This document shows positions 54,996 through 63,536 of a stretch of 64,000 nt of DNA, piece after piece. Position 1 is the first letter of the stretch. Each line of letters opens with the position of its first letter. Under the pieces are notes generated by a model. It was not told where the DNA came from, searched no databases, and worked only from the letters and a program-made list of their open reading frames with translations. A program made the position numbers and the translations under genes. This DNA is from Rhodanobacter sp. C01. Its GTDB lineage: Bacteria > Pseudomonadota > Gammaproteobacteria > Xanthomonadales > Rhodanobacteraceae. The stretch spans positions 151,185-215,184 of the forward strand of contig NZ_MUNR01000004.1 in assembly GCF_002001045.1 (NCBI RefSeq), read 5' to 3'.

Positions 54996-56105
54996 TCAAT
55001 CCAGTACCTCCAGCCCGGTGCGCAGCGCATAGCCGGCGAAGCCATCTACCAGCTGATCCAGTGTAAGCAGGCCCATGCATGGCTGCGCGCCCTTCGCCGT
55101 GACCAGACCATCGGCCAGCCGCTGCGCCAGCACCACGGCAGGCGTCACCGGTACCTGCGGGCCATCGCCTGCGGCCGCATCAAGCCACCAGCGCAATCGC
55201 AACGGCGCACCATCGATACCGTGACCGACAAGCTCCACCACCATGCCACCGACATCCGAGCCGAAGCGAATGAAGCACTCACTGAGGCGGCGCAGGCGTG
55301 GCGCGTACACGGCGAGATTGCGGACCAAGCCCAGCCGCACCAGCCACGCCGCGCACCAGGTACCCCATTGCAGCAGCGGCAACTCCAGTCCGGCGCGGAA
55401 CAACACCGTGCGCACCTGCGGGTAACGTGTCGGGAACAGCTCCAGATCCGGCACCTCGCAGGCACCGACGTGCCGATGCCCGAACGGAAACAGCTGCCGC
55501 TTGCCGGACATCCAGCCGTAGACGTGCTGCCAGCGACCCTCGCGCCAGACCCGGATCGGTCGCCCGCAATAGCCGAGGATCGAGGCCACCGTGGCATCGC
55601 CACGCGGCGTGCGATTGCCGGGATTGATCGCATGCTCGATCGACTGCAAGGCACCGAAGCGCGGCAGCAACGCGTCGACCACCGCACTGCTCAGCGCCGG
55701 CACGCTCGACGCACCGCTCACCAGCAGTCGACCGGCTTCGCGGGCACGTTCGTCCAGGCGTCCGATGCCGCTGACAAAATCGCGACCATCGGCGAGGTCG
55801 ATGTAGTCACTGCCACAGGCCAGGCAGGCCTCGGCGACTCGATAGTCCTGGCTCTGGAACGGGCCAGCGGTATGGATCACCAGCTGCGGTGCCAACCGCA
55901 CCAACGCTGTGGACAGCCCGACGTCTGTGACATCAAGCGTTGCGACCTGCGCTGAAATGTCGCCCAGTTCGTCGCGCAAAGCTTCCAGTACCGACCGTTG
56001 TCGGCCCGCCAGAATCAATACAAAGCGCGGATCACCCGCCAGCCGCTGCGCGATACGCGAACCGAACACGCCCGTTGCGCCGATCAAGACCACCCGCAAA
56101 GCCAT
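54996..56105 (-). CDS. Saccharopine dehydrogenase / reductase-like protein
   Basis: The 369 residues start with a Rossmann fingerprint (VVLIGATGVFGSRIAQRLAG) and continue with LVIHTAGPFQSQDYRVAEAC, the signature of the saccharopine-dehydrogenase-like NAD(P)-binding family. The substrate is unknown. The ATG at 56105 with GGGAG ahead is preferred over upstream ATGs that lie in the intergenic segment. It pairs by context with DUF4166 and the DCC protein, convergently oriented. Confidence 0.82.
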   Translation of the reverse strand: MALRVVLIGATGVFGSRIAQRLAGDPRFVLILAGRQRSVLEALRDELGDISAQVATLDVTDVGLSTALVRLAPQLVIHTAGPFQSQDYRVAEACLACGSDYIDLADGRDFVSGIGRLDERAREAGRLLVSGASSVPALSSAVVDALLPRFGALQSIEHAINPGNRTPRGDATVASILGYCGRPIRVWREGRWQHVYGWMSGKRQLFPFGHRHVGACEVPDLELFPTRYPQVRTVLFRAGLELPLLQWGTWCAAWLVRLGLVRNLAVYAPRLRRLSECFIRFGSDVGGMVVELVGHGIDGAPLRLRWWLDAAAGDGPQVPVTPAVVLAQRLADGLVTAKGAQPCMGLLTLDQLVDGFAGYALRTGLEVLD

Positions 56106-56165
56106 ACCCGCTCCCTGAGAAATACTCGACACCTGCATCACAACTCTCGCACGCCGTAGCTCCGC

Positions 56166-56196
56166 ACAAAAGAAAAGCCCGCCATGTGGCGGGCTT
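56166..56196 (-). terminator. Intrinsic terminator of the desaturase gene
   Basis: On the minus strand AAGCCCGCC and GGCGGGCTT form a nine-base perfect stem around a four-base loop, followed by TTCTTTT. It starts about 28 bases after the desaturase stop. Confidence 0.85.
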
Positions 56197-56223
56197 GTTC
56201 CAGGTGCTTTGGCGATTACGCGA

Positions 56224-57417
56224 TCAGGCTGTTGCGACCGCATAGCCCTTGAGCCGCTGCGCGAATTCCTGCAGCGCACGGATGCCGCTTTCCTCGGCTT
56301 CGTGGATCCACTGCTGCAGACCCTTCAGCGTCTGCTCGGCACCACGCTGCTCCATCAGCGCCGCGAGGCGGTTGCGGAATTCGAACACGATGGTCAGGGT
56401 CGGACGCTTGGCCAGCACGGCCTGCATGCGCTCACGACCTTCGCTGTCCAGCCAGCGACCACCGTCGGCCATGGCCAGCCGGATACGGCGCGGCATCGAC
56501 TTCAGGCTTTCACCGGCGTGCTGCGCTTCGTCGCTCAGGGTCGGCACGATCACGCCGCGGTAAAAGTCGGTCATCGCCTGGAAGCGGTGGGTCAGCACGG
56601 CTTTCAGCGTCTCGGCGTCCGGCAGGCGCACGTTCGGGCGCACATCGAGCGACGGTGCCACGCGCAGCACCTTGGCGAGGCCGACCGCACGGAACATGCA
56701 GATGGCCGCCCAGCCGATGTCGAATTCCCACTTGCGCAGCGCGAACTTGGCCGAGCTGGGGAAGGCATGGTGATTGTTGTGCAGCTCTTCACCGCCGATC
56801 CAGAAACCCCACGGGATCAGGTTGCGCGCGGTGTCTGCGCTCTCGAAGTTGCGGTAGCCGGCCCAGTGGCCGATGCCGTTGACGAAACCAGCCGCCCAGA
56901 ACGGGATCCACACCATCTGCAGCGCCCAGATCGCGGCGCCGATCACGCCGAACAGGGCCAGATTGATCACCAGCATCAGCGCCGGACCCCAATACGGGTG
57001 CGCGCCATAGACCTTGTGCTCGACCCAGTCATCCGGAGTGCCGCGACCGTACTGCTCCATGTCCTGCTTCGACTCGCAGGCGTCGCGGTACAGCGAGACG
57101 CCATCCCAGAACACCTTCTTGATGCCGTAGATCATCGGGCTGTGCGGATCTTCCTCGGTCTCGACCTTGGCGTGGTGCTTGCGGTGCACCGCCACCCACT
57201 CACGGGTGACCATGCCGGTGGTCAGCCAGCCCCAGAAGCGGAAGAAGTGCGCCAGCACCGGGTGGAAGTCCACGCCACGATGGGTCTGGCTGCGATGCAG
57301 ATACAGCGTCACGGTAAAGATGGTGAGCTGGGTCATGATCAGAACGTAGACGAGCATCTGGACCCAGCTTGCGCTGGCGAGGCCGTTGTTCAGGAAATTG
57401 AGCACTGCATCGAGCAT
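56224..57417 (-). CDS. desA: Acyl-CoA / fatty acid desaturase
   Basis: This membrane di-iron enzyme introduces cis double bonds into fatty acids. The 397 residues have the three histidine boxes of the stearoyl-CoA-desaturase family: HRSQTH (H41, H46), HRKHH (H78, H81, H82) and HNNHH (H213, H216, H217). Membrane segments lie near 20-40, 60-75, 150-170 and 172-185. A C-terminal tail of about 170 residues extends past the core. The ATG at 57417 is preferred over GTG at 57426. It is divergent from the Gld-type ABC operon; a terminator follows. Confidence 0.9.
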   Translation of the reverse strand: MLDAVLNFLNNGLASASWVQMLVYVLIMTQLTIFTVTLYLHRSQTHRGVDFHPVLAHFFRFWGWLTTGMVTREWVAVHRKHHAKVETEEDPHSPMIYGIKKVFWDGVSLYRDACESKQDMEQYGRGTPDDWVEHKVYGAHPYWGPALMLVINLALFGVIGAAIWALQMVWIPFWAAGFVNGIGHWAGYRNFESADTARNLIPWGFWIGGEELHNNHHAFPSSAKFALRKWEFDIGWAAICMFRAVGLAKVLRVAPSLDVRPNVRLPDAETLKAVLTHRFQAMTDFYRGVIVPTLSDEAQHAGESLKSMPRRIRLAMADGGRWLDSEGRERMQAVLAKRPTLTIVFEFRNRLAALMEQRGAEQTLKGLQQWIHEAEESGIRALQEFAQRLKGYAVATA

Positions 57418-57593
57418 GGAAAGCACCGGGTAAGGGATGGATTCAGTCTAGTCGAGGGTCTTCCATACCCGCCAGCATGGCCTAGCCCACAATAGTATCA
57501 GCCCGTCAAGGGGGAGAAGCTAATACGTCGTTAGTTCACGCGACTGGCAATCGCCAGTTGTCTAAACAGTGGGGGCACCGTGACAATCAGGCA

Positions 57594-58358
57594 ATGACCT
57601 TGCCAACCGACGTATCCGCGACCCCCATGCTGCGCCTGGACCAGCTCAGCCGGCGCCGCGCCGGCCGGCCAGCCGTGCAGAACCTGAGCCTGACCTTGCC
57701 ACGCGGACAGGTGCTTGGGTTGCTGGGCGTCAACGGTGCCGGCAAGTCGACCACCCTGTCGATGATCGCCGGCGCGCTGCGGCCGGACAGCGGCAGCATC
57801 CAGCTGAACGGCATGGATTTCCTGGAGCAGCCGGAACTGGCGCGCGAGCTGATCGGCTGGCTGCCTGAACGTGCCCCGCTGTGGCCGGAACTGACGGTGA
57901 GCGAGCATCTCGACGCGCATGGTCACCTGCGCGGCTTGCGCGGTGCGGTGCTGAAACAGGCCCGTGCCGCCATCATCGAGCGCCTGGAACTGCAGCCACT
58001 GGCCCGACGCCTCGCCGGTGTGCTGTCGCAAGGTCAGCGTCAGCGCCTCGGGCTGGCCTGTGCACTGCTGCACAAGCCAGCTCTGCTGGTCCTTGATGAA
58101 CCGGCCAATGCGCTCGATCCGGTGCAGGTCGCCGCGCTTCGCAGCCTGATCCGCGAACAGGCCGCTGCGGGCACCGCAGTCATCCTGTCCACCCACCTGC
58201 TGACCGAAGTCACTGCGGTGTGTGATCGCGTGGCGATCCTGCACGACGGCACGCTACGCCACGATGGCCCGGTGCACAGCGGCGATCACGCGGCACTGGA
58301 ACGCAGCTTCTTCGAGATCGCGATGAACAGCCATACGCAACCGGCGCACGCCGCATGA
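57594..58358 (+). CDS. ABC transporter ATPase (GldA-like)
   Basis: The 254-residue ATPase has Walker A LGVNGAGKST, signature LSQGQRQRLG and Walker B LLVLDEPANALDP, of the CcmA/GldA type. The ATG at 57594 has a short AGG ahead. It overlaps the permease gene by four bases (ATGA). It starts a run of four plus-strand genes, ATPase, permease, Gldg-type protein and DUF4340 protein, which together form an exporter-like complex of unknown substrate. Similar operons occur widely in non-gliding bacteria. Confidence 0.88.
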   Translation: MTLPTDVSATPMLRLDQLSRRRAGRPAVQNLSLTLPRGQVLGLLGVNGAGKSTTLSMIAGALRPDSGSIQLNGMDFLEQPELARELIGWLPERAPLWPELTVSEHLDAHGHLRGLRGAVLKQARAAIIERLELQPLARRLAGVLSQGQRQRLGLACALLHKPALLVLDEPANALDPVQVAALRSLIREQAAAGTAVILSTHLLTEVTAVCDRVAILHDGTLRHDGPVHSGDHAALERSFFEIAMNSHTQPAHAA

Positions 58359-59125
58359 GTCATGCCCTGACGAACACGGCCGCCGTGACACGACTGGAAT
58401 GGCGGCGACTGCTGGTGCGCCCCCTCGCCTGGGTGCTGGCTGCGCTGACCGTGGCCTGGCTGGCATGGAATTTCACGCTGATGCTTGGCAGCTTCCTTTC
58501 CTCGCAAATCCAGCGCGCCGCGCAACCGGATGGTCCGGGCTTCATCGATCTGGTCGGCGTTCCCTTGTTGGGTCAACTCGCCCAGCTGGCGTTTCTGGTG
58601 GTGCCGTTGATCACCATGTCGGTGATTTCCGGCGAACGTCGCAACGGCACGCTGCCGCTGCTGTTCGCCGCCGGCGTGCCCGCGTGGCACATCGTTCTGG
58701 GCAAGTATCTTGCCGTGCTGGGCTGGCTGCTGTTGTGGCTGCTGCTGACGCTGGCGATGCCGCTGGCGCTGCTGCATACCACCCATTTCGACTGGGGCAA
58801 GCTGGGCGCCGCCACGCTCGGTCTCGCGCTGATGCTGGCGGCGCTTGGGGCAGCCGGCGTCGCCTGCTCCACATTCGCCTCGCACCCGGCCCTCGCCGCC
58901 GCAGCGGCACTGGTCATCGCGCTGGCGCTGTGGAGCGTGAACCTCGGCGCGCAAATGGCCGGCATCAACGGTGGCGTGATCAACTGGCTGGCCATGAGCA
59001 GCCACCTGCAGCCACTGCTGCGCGGACTGGTATCGACCACCGACATCGTGTGGTTCGTGCTGCTGATCGTGCTGGCACTGGCGCTGGCTTCGCGCCGGCT
59101 GGCCGCCGACAGGGAGCGTGGCTGA
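58355..59125 (+). CDS. ABC transporter permease (GldF-like)
   Basis: The 256-residue membrane protein has six hydrophobic segments and the ABC-2 type core VISGERRNGTLPLLFAAGVP. Its stop shares its last base with the ATG of the next gene (TGATG). It works with the preceding ATPase. Confidence 0.85.
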   Translation: MSHALTNTAAVTRLEWRRLLVRPLAWVLAALTVAWLAWNFTLMLGSFLSSQIQRAAQPDGPGFIDLVGVPLLGQLAQLAFLVVPLITMSVISGERRNGTLPLLFAAGVPAWHIVLGKYLAVLGWLLLWLLLTLAMPLALLHTTHFDWGKLGAATLGLALMLAALGAAGVACSTFASHPALAAAAALVIALALWSVNLGAQMAGINGGVINWLAMSSHLQPLLRGLVSTTDIVWFVLLIVLALALASRRLAADRERG

Positions 59126-60480
59126 TGGGCACACTGTTCAGACGTCTGGATGACTGGTTGTTCGCGCTGCTGCTGCTGCTGGCAGCAGCCGCCATCGGCT
59201 ACCTCAGCACGCGCTATGTACACGAGGCCGACTGGACTGCCAACGGCCGCACCAGCCTGTCGGCGGAGAGCCGTGCCGTGCTGGCCCAGTTGCACGGACC
59301 GGTGGATATCGTCAGCTACGCGAATCCGCAGGGCAACTTGCGCCAGACCGTGGCCGGCTTCCTGCAACGCTATCAGACGGTGAAGCCGGATCTCAGCCTG
59401 CGTTTCGTCGATCCGCAGCAGGACCCGGCGAAGATGCGCGAGCTGGGCATCACTGTCGATGGCGCGTTGATCCTGCATTACAAGGATCGCGAGCAGCGAC
59501 TGGATGAATTGTCCGAACGCAGCCTCACCAATGCACTGGAACGGCTGATCCGCGGCAGCGACCGCATCCTCGCGTTCGTCACCGGCGATGGTGAACGCCG
59601 CCCCGATGGTCCGGGCAATGCCGACCTCGGCACTTTCATCAACCAGCTTGAAGGCCGCGGCATGCGCGCGGTGCCGCTGAATTTCACCCAGGCCACCGAC
59701 GTGCCGCAGCACACCGACCTGGTGGTGCTGGCCAGCCCGGCACTGGCGCTGCCATCGGGTGAGGTCCAGGTGCTGGTTCGTTACGTGCAGGGTGGCGGCA
59801 ATCTGTTGTGGCTGACCGAACCGACCAATGACGATCTCGGCCTCGATCCACTGGCCACGGCACTCGGCCTGCGCGTGCTGCCGGGCGTGCTGGTCGACGG
59901 CTCCGGTGCAGCACTTGGCCTGCATGACCCGCGCCTGATCGCGCTGGGGGATTATCCGCCGCAGGCGATCACACGCGGCTTCACGCTGACCACGCTGTTC
60001 CCGCAGGTGTCCGCACTGGCCCAGGTGACCCAGGCGGGGTGGGCGGCCAAACCATTCCTGCGTTCCAGCGCACAGAGCTGGACCGAGTTCCACCCGATCG
60101 ATAACGACAAGCCCTCGGATATCCGTTTCGACGCGGCTGCCGGCGAACTGAAGGGGCCGCTCGATTTCGGCTTCGCGCTGAGCCGGCTGTCACCGAGTCC
60201 GGACAAGAGCGAGCAGCGCGTGGTGGTGATCGGCGACGGCGATTTCCTGTCCAACACCTTCCTCGGCAACGGCGGCAACCGTGCATTGGGCGAGCGTGTG
60301 TTCGACTGGCTGCTGGGCGACGACAAGCTGGTCGACCTGCCGCCACGCGGTGCACCGGATCGGCTGATCGAGATCTCGCAGGCCGGACTGAACGCGATCA
60401 GCTTCGGCTTCCTGCTCGTGCTGCCGCTGCTGTTGCTGCTCATCGGTGGTCTGATCGTGTGGCGTCGGCGCCGTCACTGA
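59125..60480 (+). CDS. Gldg family protein (ABC-type uncharacterised transport accessory)
   Basis: The 451 residues have an N-terminal membrane segment (about 12-29) and a large extracytoplasmic domain with the GldG core (VDIVSYANPQGNLR, VVLASPALALPSGEVQ). A C-terminal membrane segment (about 422-445) precedes the RRRRH end. The start at 59125 overlaps the permease stop, so the larger open frame is not the gene. It is coupled within the ABC operon. Confidence 0.88.
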   Translation: MGTLFRRLDDWLFALLLLLAAAAIGYLSTRYVHEADWTANGRTSLSAESRAVLAQLHGPVDIVSYANPQGNLRQTVAGFLQRYQTVKPDLSLRFVDPQQDPAKMRELGITVDGALILHYKDREQRLDELSERSLTNALERLIRGSDRILAFVTGDGERRPDGPGNADLGTFINQLEGRGMRAVPLNFTQATDVPQHTDLVVLASPALALPSGEVQVLVRYVQGGGNLLWLTEPTNDDLGLDPLATALGLRVLPGVLVDGSGAALGLHDPRLIALGDYPPQAITRGFTLTTLFPQVSALAQVTQAGWAAKPFLRSSAQSWTEFHPIDNDKPSDIRFDAAAGELKGPLDFGFALSRLSPSPDKSEQRVVVIGDGDFLSNTFLGNGGNRALGERVFDWLLGDDKLVDLPPRGAPDRLIEISQAGLNAISFGFLLVLPLLLLLIGGLIVWRRRRH

Positions 60481-60483
60481 GCC

Positions 60484-60975
60484 ATGAAGCGTGCCACGCG
60501 CCAGCGCCTGTTTCTGCTGCTTGTTGTGGTCGCGCTGCTGGCGCTGGCCGGCTGGCAGCTGCGGCGCGACGCGCAGACCGCTCCCGGCACCCTGCTCGCG
60601 CTTGATCCAGCTGGCATCAACCACATCACGCTGACCCTGCGCGGCTCGTCGCCCATGCATTATGAAAAGCGCGACGGACACTGGTGGCGCATCGATGGCA
60701 CGCCGGCGCGGGCCATCGACGGTCGGCTGAATGAACTGGCCGGCACAGCCGCGGCGCACGTGCTCAGCTGGCGCCCGGCCAGCGACTTCGATCCCGCGAA
60801 GATCGGCCTGACATCCCCGCAGGCAGTACTCGAACTGGATGGACATGCGCTGGAGTTCGGCGAATCCTCGGTGACCGGGCCACAGCATTACGTGCGTGTC
60901 GGCCAGCGGGTTGCACTGGTATCGACGCGCTACATGCCGCGATCGCCGGCGCTCCAGATCACCGAGCTGCACTGA
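60484..60975 (+). CDS. DUF4340 domain membrane protein
   Basis: The 163 residues carry an N-terminal membrane anchor (about 9-27) and a single DUF4340-like domain (HYEKRDGHWWRIDGTPARAID). Full-length DUF4340 proteins contain two or more such units, so this is a short version. It lies three bases after the Gldg gene and ends before mutM. It is expected to act in the periplasm with the ABC complex. Confidence 0.78.
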   Translation: MKRATRQRLFLLLVVVALLALAGWQLRRDAQTAPGTLLALDPAGINHITLTLRGSSPMHYEKRDGHWWRIDGTPARAIDGRLNELAGTAAAHVLSWRPASDFDPAKIGLTSPQAVLELDGHALEFGESSVTGPQHYVRVGQRVALVSTRYMPRSPALQITELH

Positions 60976-60998
60976 GCCACTGAGCCGCGGAACCTCCC

Positions 60999-61904
60999 TT
61001 GCCCGAACTGCCCGAAGTAGAAACCACCCGCCGCGGCATCGCACCGTATCTGATCGGTCGGCGCGTCACCGGCGTGATCCTGCGTCGACCCGACCTGCGC
61101 TGGCCGATCCCGGCCGAGATCAGCACGCTGCTGCCCGGGCAGCGCATCGATGCCGTGGAACGGCGCGCGAAATACCTTCTGCTGCAGACCGAAGCCGGCA
61201 GCGCGCTGCTGCACCTGGGCATGTCCGGTGTACTGCGCGTGTTGCCGCCGGATGCCCCGATCGGCAAGCACGATCATGTCGACATCGCGCTGGAACGCAG
61301 CGCATCACAGGCAGCGCGCATCCTGCGCTTCACCGACCCGCGCCGCTTCGGCTGCCTGCTTTGGCAGGCGCCCGGCGAGACGCATGAACTGCTCGCCAGC
61401 CTGGGCCCGGAACCGCTGACCGATGCCTTCGACGGCGACCTGCTGTGGCGCACGTCGCGCAGCCGCAGCGCAGCCGTAAAAGTATTTCTGATGGACAACG
61501 CCATCGTCGTCGGCGTGGGCAACATCTATGCCAGCGAAGCGCTGTTCGCCGCCGGCATCGATCCGCGCCGCGCTGCCGGCTCCATCTCGCGTGCGCGCTA
61601 TGCGCGACTCGCTGCCGAGGTGAAGCGCATTCTGGGCTGGGCGATCGAACGCGGCGGCACCACCTTGCGCGACTTCCTCAATCCCGACGGTGCGCCCGGT
61701 TACTTCTTCCGCGAACTGAATGTCTATGGCCGTGCCGGCGAACCATGCCGCGTCTGCGGCACGCCGATCAGACAGGTGGTGCTGGGGCAACGCTCGACCT
61801 TCTGGTGTCCGCACTGCCAGCACCGATCGGTCAAACAAGAGCGGTGCAGGAGCGACTTCAGTCGCGATGCTTTCGTTTCATGCGGAAAGAGCGATCGCGA
61901 CTGA
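60999..61904 (+). CDS. mutM: Formamidopyrimidine-DNA glycosylase, TTG start and repeat-extended C-terminus
   Basis: This enzyme removes oxidised purines and nicks the DNA. The catalytic N-terminal proline requires a start directly before PELPEVE, and the only codon there is TTG at 60999. The usual core follows ([10 protein letters not shown] lysine, NIYASEALF). The zinc finger cysteines are C250, C253, C270 and C273. MutM normally ends a few residues after the last cysteine; here the frame runs on for about 25 residues through a palindromic repeat (61848-61914), which supplies the stop. The extension is probably harmless. It follows the ABC operon by about 25 bases. Confidence 0.93.
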   Translation: MPELPEVETTRRGIAPYLIGRRVTGVILRRPDLRWPIPAEISTLLPGQRIDAVERRAKYLLLQTEAGSALLHLGMSGVLRVLPPDAPIGKHDHVDIALERSASQAARILRFTDPRRFGCLLWQAPGETHELLASLGPEPLTDAFDGDLLWRTSRSRSAAVKVFLMDNAIVVGVGNIYASEALFAAGIDPRRAAGSISRARYARLAAEVKRILGWAIERGGTTLRDFLNPDGAPGYFFRELNVYGRAGEPCRVCGTPIRQVVLGQRSTFWCPHCQHRSVKQERCRSDFSRDAFVSCGKSDRD

Positions 61905-61914
61905 AGTCGCTCCT
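61848..61914. repeat. REP/BIME-like palindromic repeat overlapping the end of mutM
   Basis: Two perfect 20-base inverted arms (61848-61867 and 61895-61914) surround a 27-base centre. Each arm is itself a hairpin around GCGACTTCAGTCGC. The TGA stop of mutM lies in the right arm. The GGAGCGACTTCAGTCGCGA unit is a familiar dispersed repeat of pseudomonads and Xanthomonadales. Confidence 0.88.
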
Positions 61915-61928
61915 ACAGGGATCGCCGC

Positions 61929-62696
61929 TCAATCGGGCCAGCGAAATTCCACATAGGTGTTGTTGAAGTCAGGGTGCTCCAGCCCACCGCCGAGATGCAA
62001 CGTGACGCCGCCCGGGATGCCTTCGATGGCCAGCGACTGGCCCTCGCTGAAGTGCGCGCCGAGCGCTTCCAGTTCGACCAGCCGCTCGCACAGCATGCCG
62101 GCACGATCGAGCACGCGATCGGGCACGTTGCGGATACTGATGTCGGGTCGACCGAACTTGCGCATGCCGCGCGTGTGGATCCATGAATGATCCGGCCTGG
62201 CATCGTTGTCGCGCAGGATCAGCAGATGGTTGCGGACCGGCGCGCCCTCATGGACCAGGTACTGTCTGCGCCAAGCATCCGCATCGAGCAGGCTGAGGAT
62301 CTGCGGATCGAGAATCGCCACGCCGCCCATGTCGAGCAGGCCGGCCAGCACACCCAGGGTGTCGCGCAGATAACCCGTGTCCGCACTGTCCTTGAAGCGG
62401 CCGCGCACGATCAGCACTTCGGGTGCATCGAAAGCGCGCTGGTAGGCCACCGGCGCATCCTCCTTGAACATGCGGCCCATCGCGCCTTTCAGCGGGTAAC
62501 CTTCCCATTGGCGCAATGCACTGTGGTAGTGGTTGTTGGACTCGACGCCCGCCGGCAAACCAAGACTTCCGTATGGCTCGGACGGCACGCGGATCGCATC
62601 GAATTTTCCGAACACATAGAACTGCAGGAAGATTTCCTCGGCGCTGGGCTGCCAGTGCGGACGCTGCCAGGCGGGAATGATGATCGGAGTGTTCAT
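61929..62696 (-). CDS. Conserved hypothetical protein
   Basis: A 255-residue soluble protein without signal peptide or membrane segment, not recognised with confidence. Notable features are NNHYHSALRQWEGYPLKG near 53-70, HTRGMRKFGRPDISIRNVP near 175-193, and a C-terminus rich in beta-strand and Gly (GVTLHLGGGLEHPDFNNTYV). AAGGAA precedes the ATG at 62696. It lies 24 bases downstream of tdk on the same strand, so the two are likely co-transcribed. The REP element sits just beyond its stop. Confidence 0.7.
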   Translation of the reverse strand: MNTPIIIPAWQRPHWQPSAEEIFLQFYVFGKFDAIRVPSEPYGSLGLPAGVESNNHYHSALRQWEGYPLKGAMGRMFKEDAPVAYQRAFDAPEVLIVRGRFKDSADTGYLRDTLGVLAGLLDMGGVAILDPQILSLLDADAWRRQYLVHEGAPVRNHLLILRDNDARPDHSWIHTRGMRKFGRPDISIRNVPDRVLDRAGMLCERLVELEALGAHFSEGQSLAIEGIPGGVTLHLGGGLEHPDFNNTYVEFRWPD

Positions 62697-62720
62697 GGGA
62701 TTCCTTGTTATGGACGCCGC

Positions 62721-63353
62721 TCAGTGGCTCTCGCCCAGCGGGAGCACCGTCTGCTGCAGTTCGATACGGCCGCTGCCCTCGCTGATCTTCTTGAACTCGG
62801 CGCGGCTCACCGAGACATAACGGTCGTTGCCACCGATCTCGACCTGGGGTCCCTCGGTCACGGCACGTCCCTGTTCGTCAACCCGAACCACCATAGTGGC
62901 CTTGCGACCGGTATGGCAGATCGTCTTGATCTCCTCCAGATTATCCGCCCAGGCCAGCAGATAGCGACTGCCCTCGAACAGCTCGCCACGAAAATCAGTC
63001 CGCAGGCCAAACGCCAGCACCGGGATATTGAGCTTGTCGACCACATCGCTGATCTGCCACACCTGCGACTTGGTCAGGAACTGCGCCTCGTCGACGAAGA
63101 CACAATGCAAGGCGCTGCGTGCAGCGATATCGGCCTCCACCAGCGCGAACAGGTTCTCGTCGCCGCCGAAACGGCGCGCATTTGCCTTCAGGCCGATGCG
63201 CGAGGCGACCACACCTTCGCCGTAGCGATTGTCCAGCGCCGGCGTGAGGATCAGCGTGCGCATGCCACGCTCGTGATAGTTGTACGCACTCTGCAGCAGC
63301 GTGGTGGTCTTGCCGGCATTCATTGCCGAGTAATAGAAGTAGAGCTTGGCCAT
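62721..63353 (-). CDS. tdk: Thymidine kinase (type II)
   Basis: This enzyme phosphorylates thymidine in nucleotide salvage. The 210 residues have the P-loop [13 protein letters not shown] near the N-terminus, the catalytic Glu in FVDEAQFL and the lid and C-terminal nucleoside-binding part ([11 protein letters not shown]). The usual C-terminal zinc cysteines of some type II enzymes appear only partly, as one Cys in ICHTGRKAT. Length is typical for gammaproteobacteria. Confidence 0.95.
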   Translation of the reverse strand: MAKLYFYYSAMNAGKTTTLLQSAYNYHERGMRTLILTPALDNRYGEGVVASRIGLKANARRFGGDENLFALVEADIAARSALHCVFVDEAQFLTKSQVWQISDVVDKLNIPVLAFGLRTDFRGELFEGSRYLLAWADNLEEIKTICHTGRKATMVVRVDEQGRAVTEGPQVEIGGNDRYVSVSRAEFKKISEGSGRIELQQTVLPLGESH

Positions 63354-63502
63354 GGGCTTGGATTCGGGTCTGATCGTGCATGGTAACGCGAGCGCCGCCG
63401 AACTCCTCCCTCTGCATGCAGGAAAGGCTGGGAGGGATAGCCCGGGCTTGCGCTAAAATCCAGAGCGCCCACCCTCCAAAAAGGGAATTTCCTTCGGTCA
63501 CA

Positions 63503-63530
63503 ACCCTCCCCTGCTTGAGCAGGGGAGGGT
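63503..63530. repeat. 12-base perfect hairpin after the oxidoreductase gene
   Basis: ACCCTCCCCTGC and GCAGGGGAGGGT pair across a TTGA loop, six bases after the stop of the minus-strand oxidoreductase gene. No T-run follows on either strand, so it is more REP-like than a clean terminator, though it may stop or stabilise that transcript. A second, imperfect Gly/Cys-rich hairpin lies near 63405-63440. Nothing else is seen in 63354-63536. Confidence 0.55.
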
Positions 63531-63536
63531 GCAGTG

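Noticed and set aside
57594..60480. Gliding motility role for the Gld-like genes
   Set aside because: The full gliding and type IX secretion sets are not in view, and these ABC families occur in many non-gliding bacteria; the names reflect similarity only.
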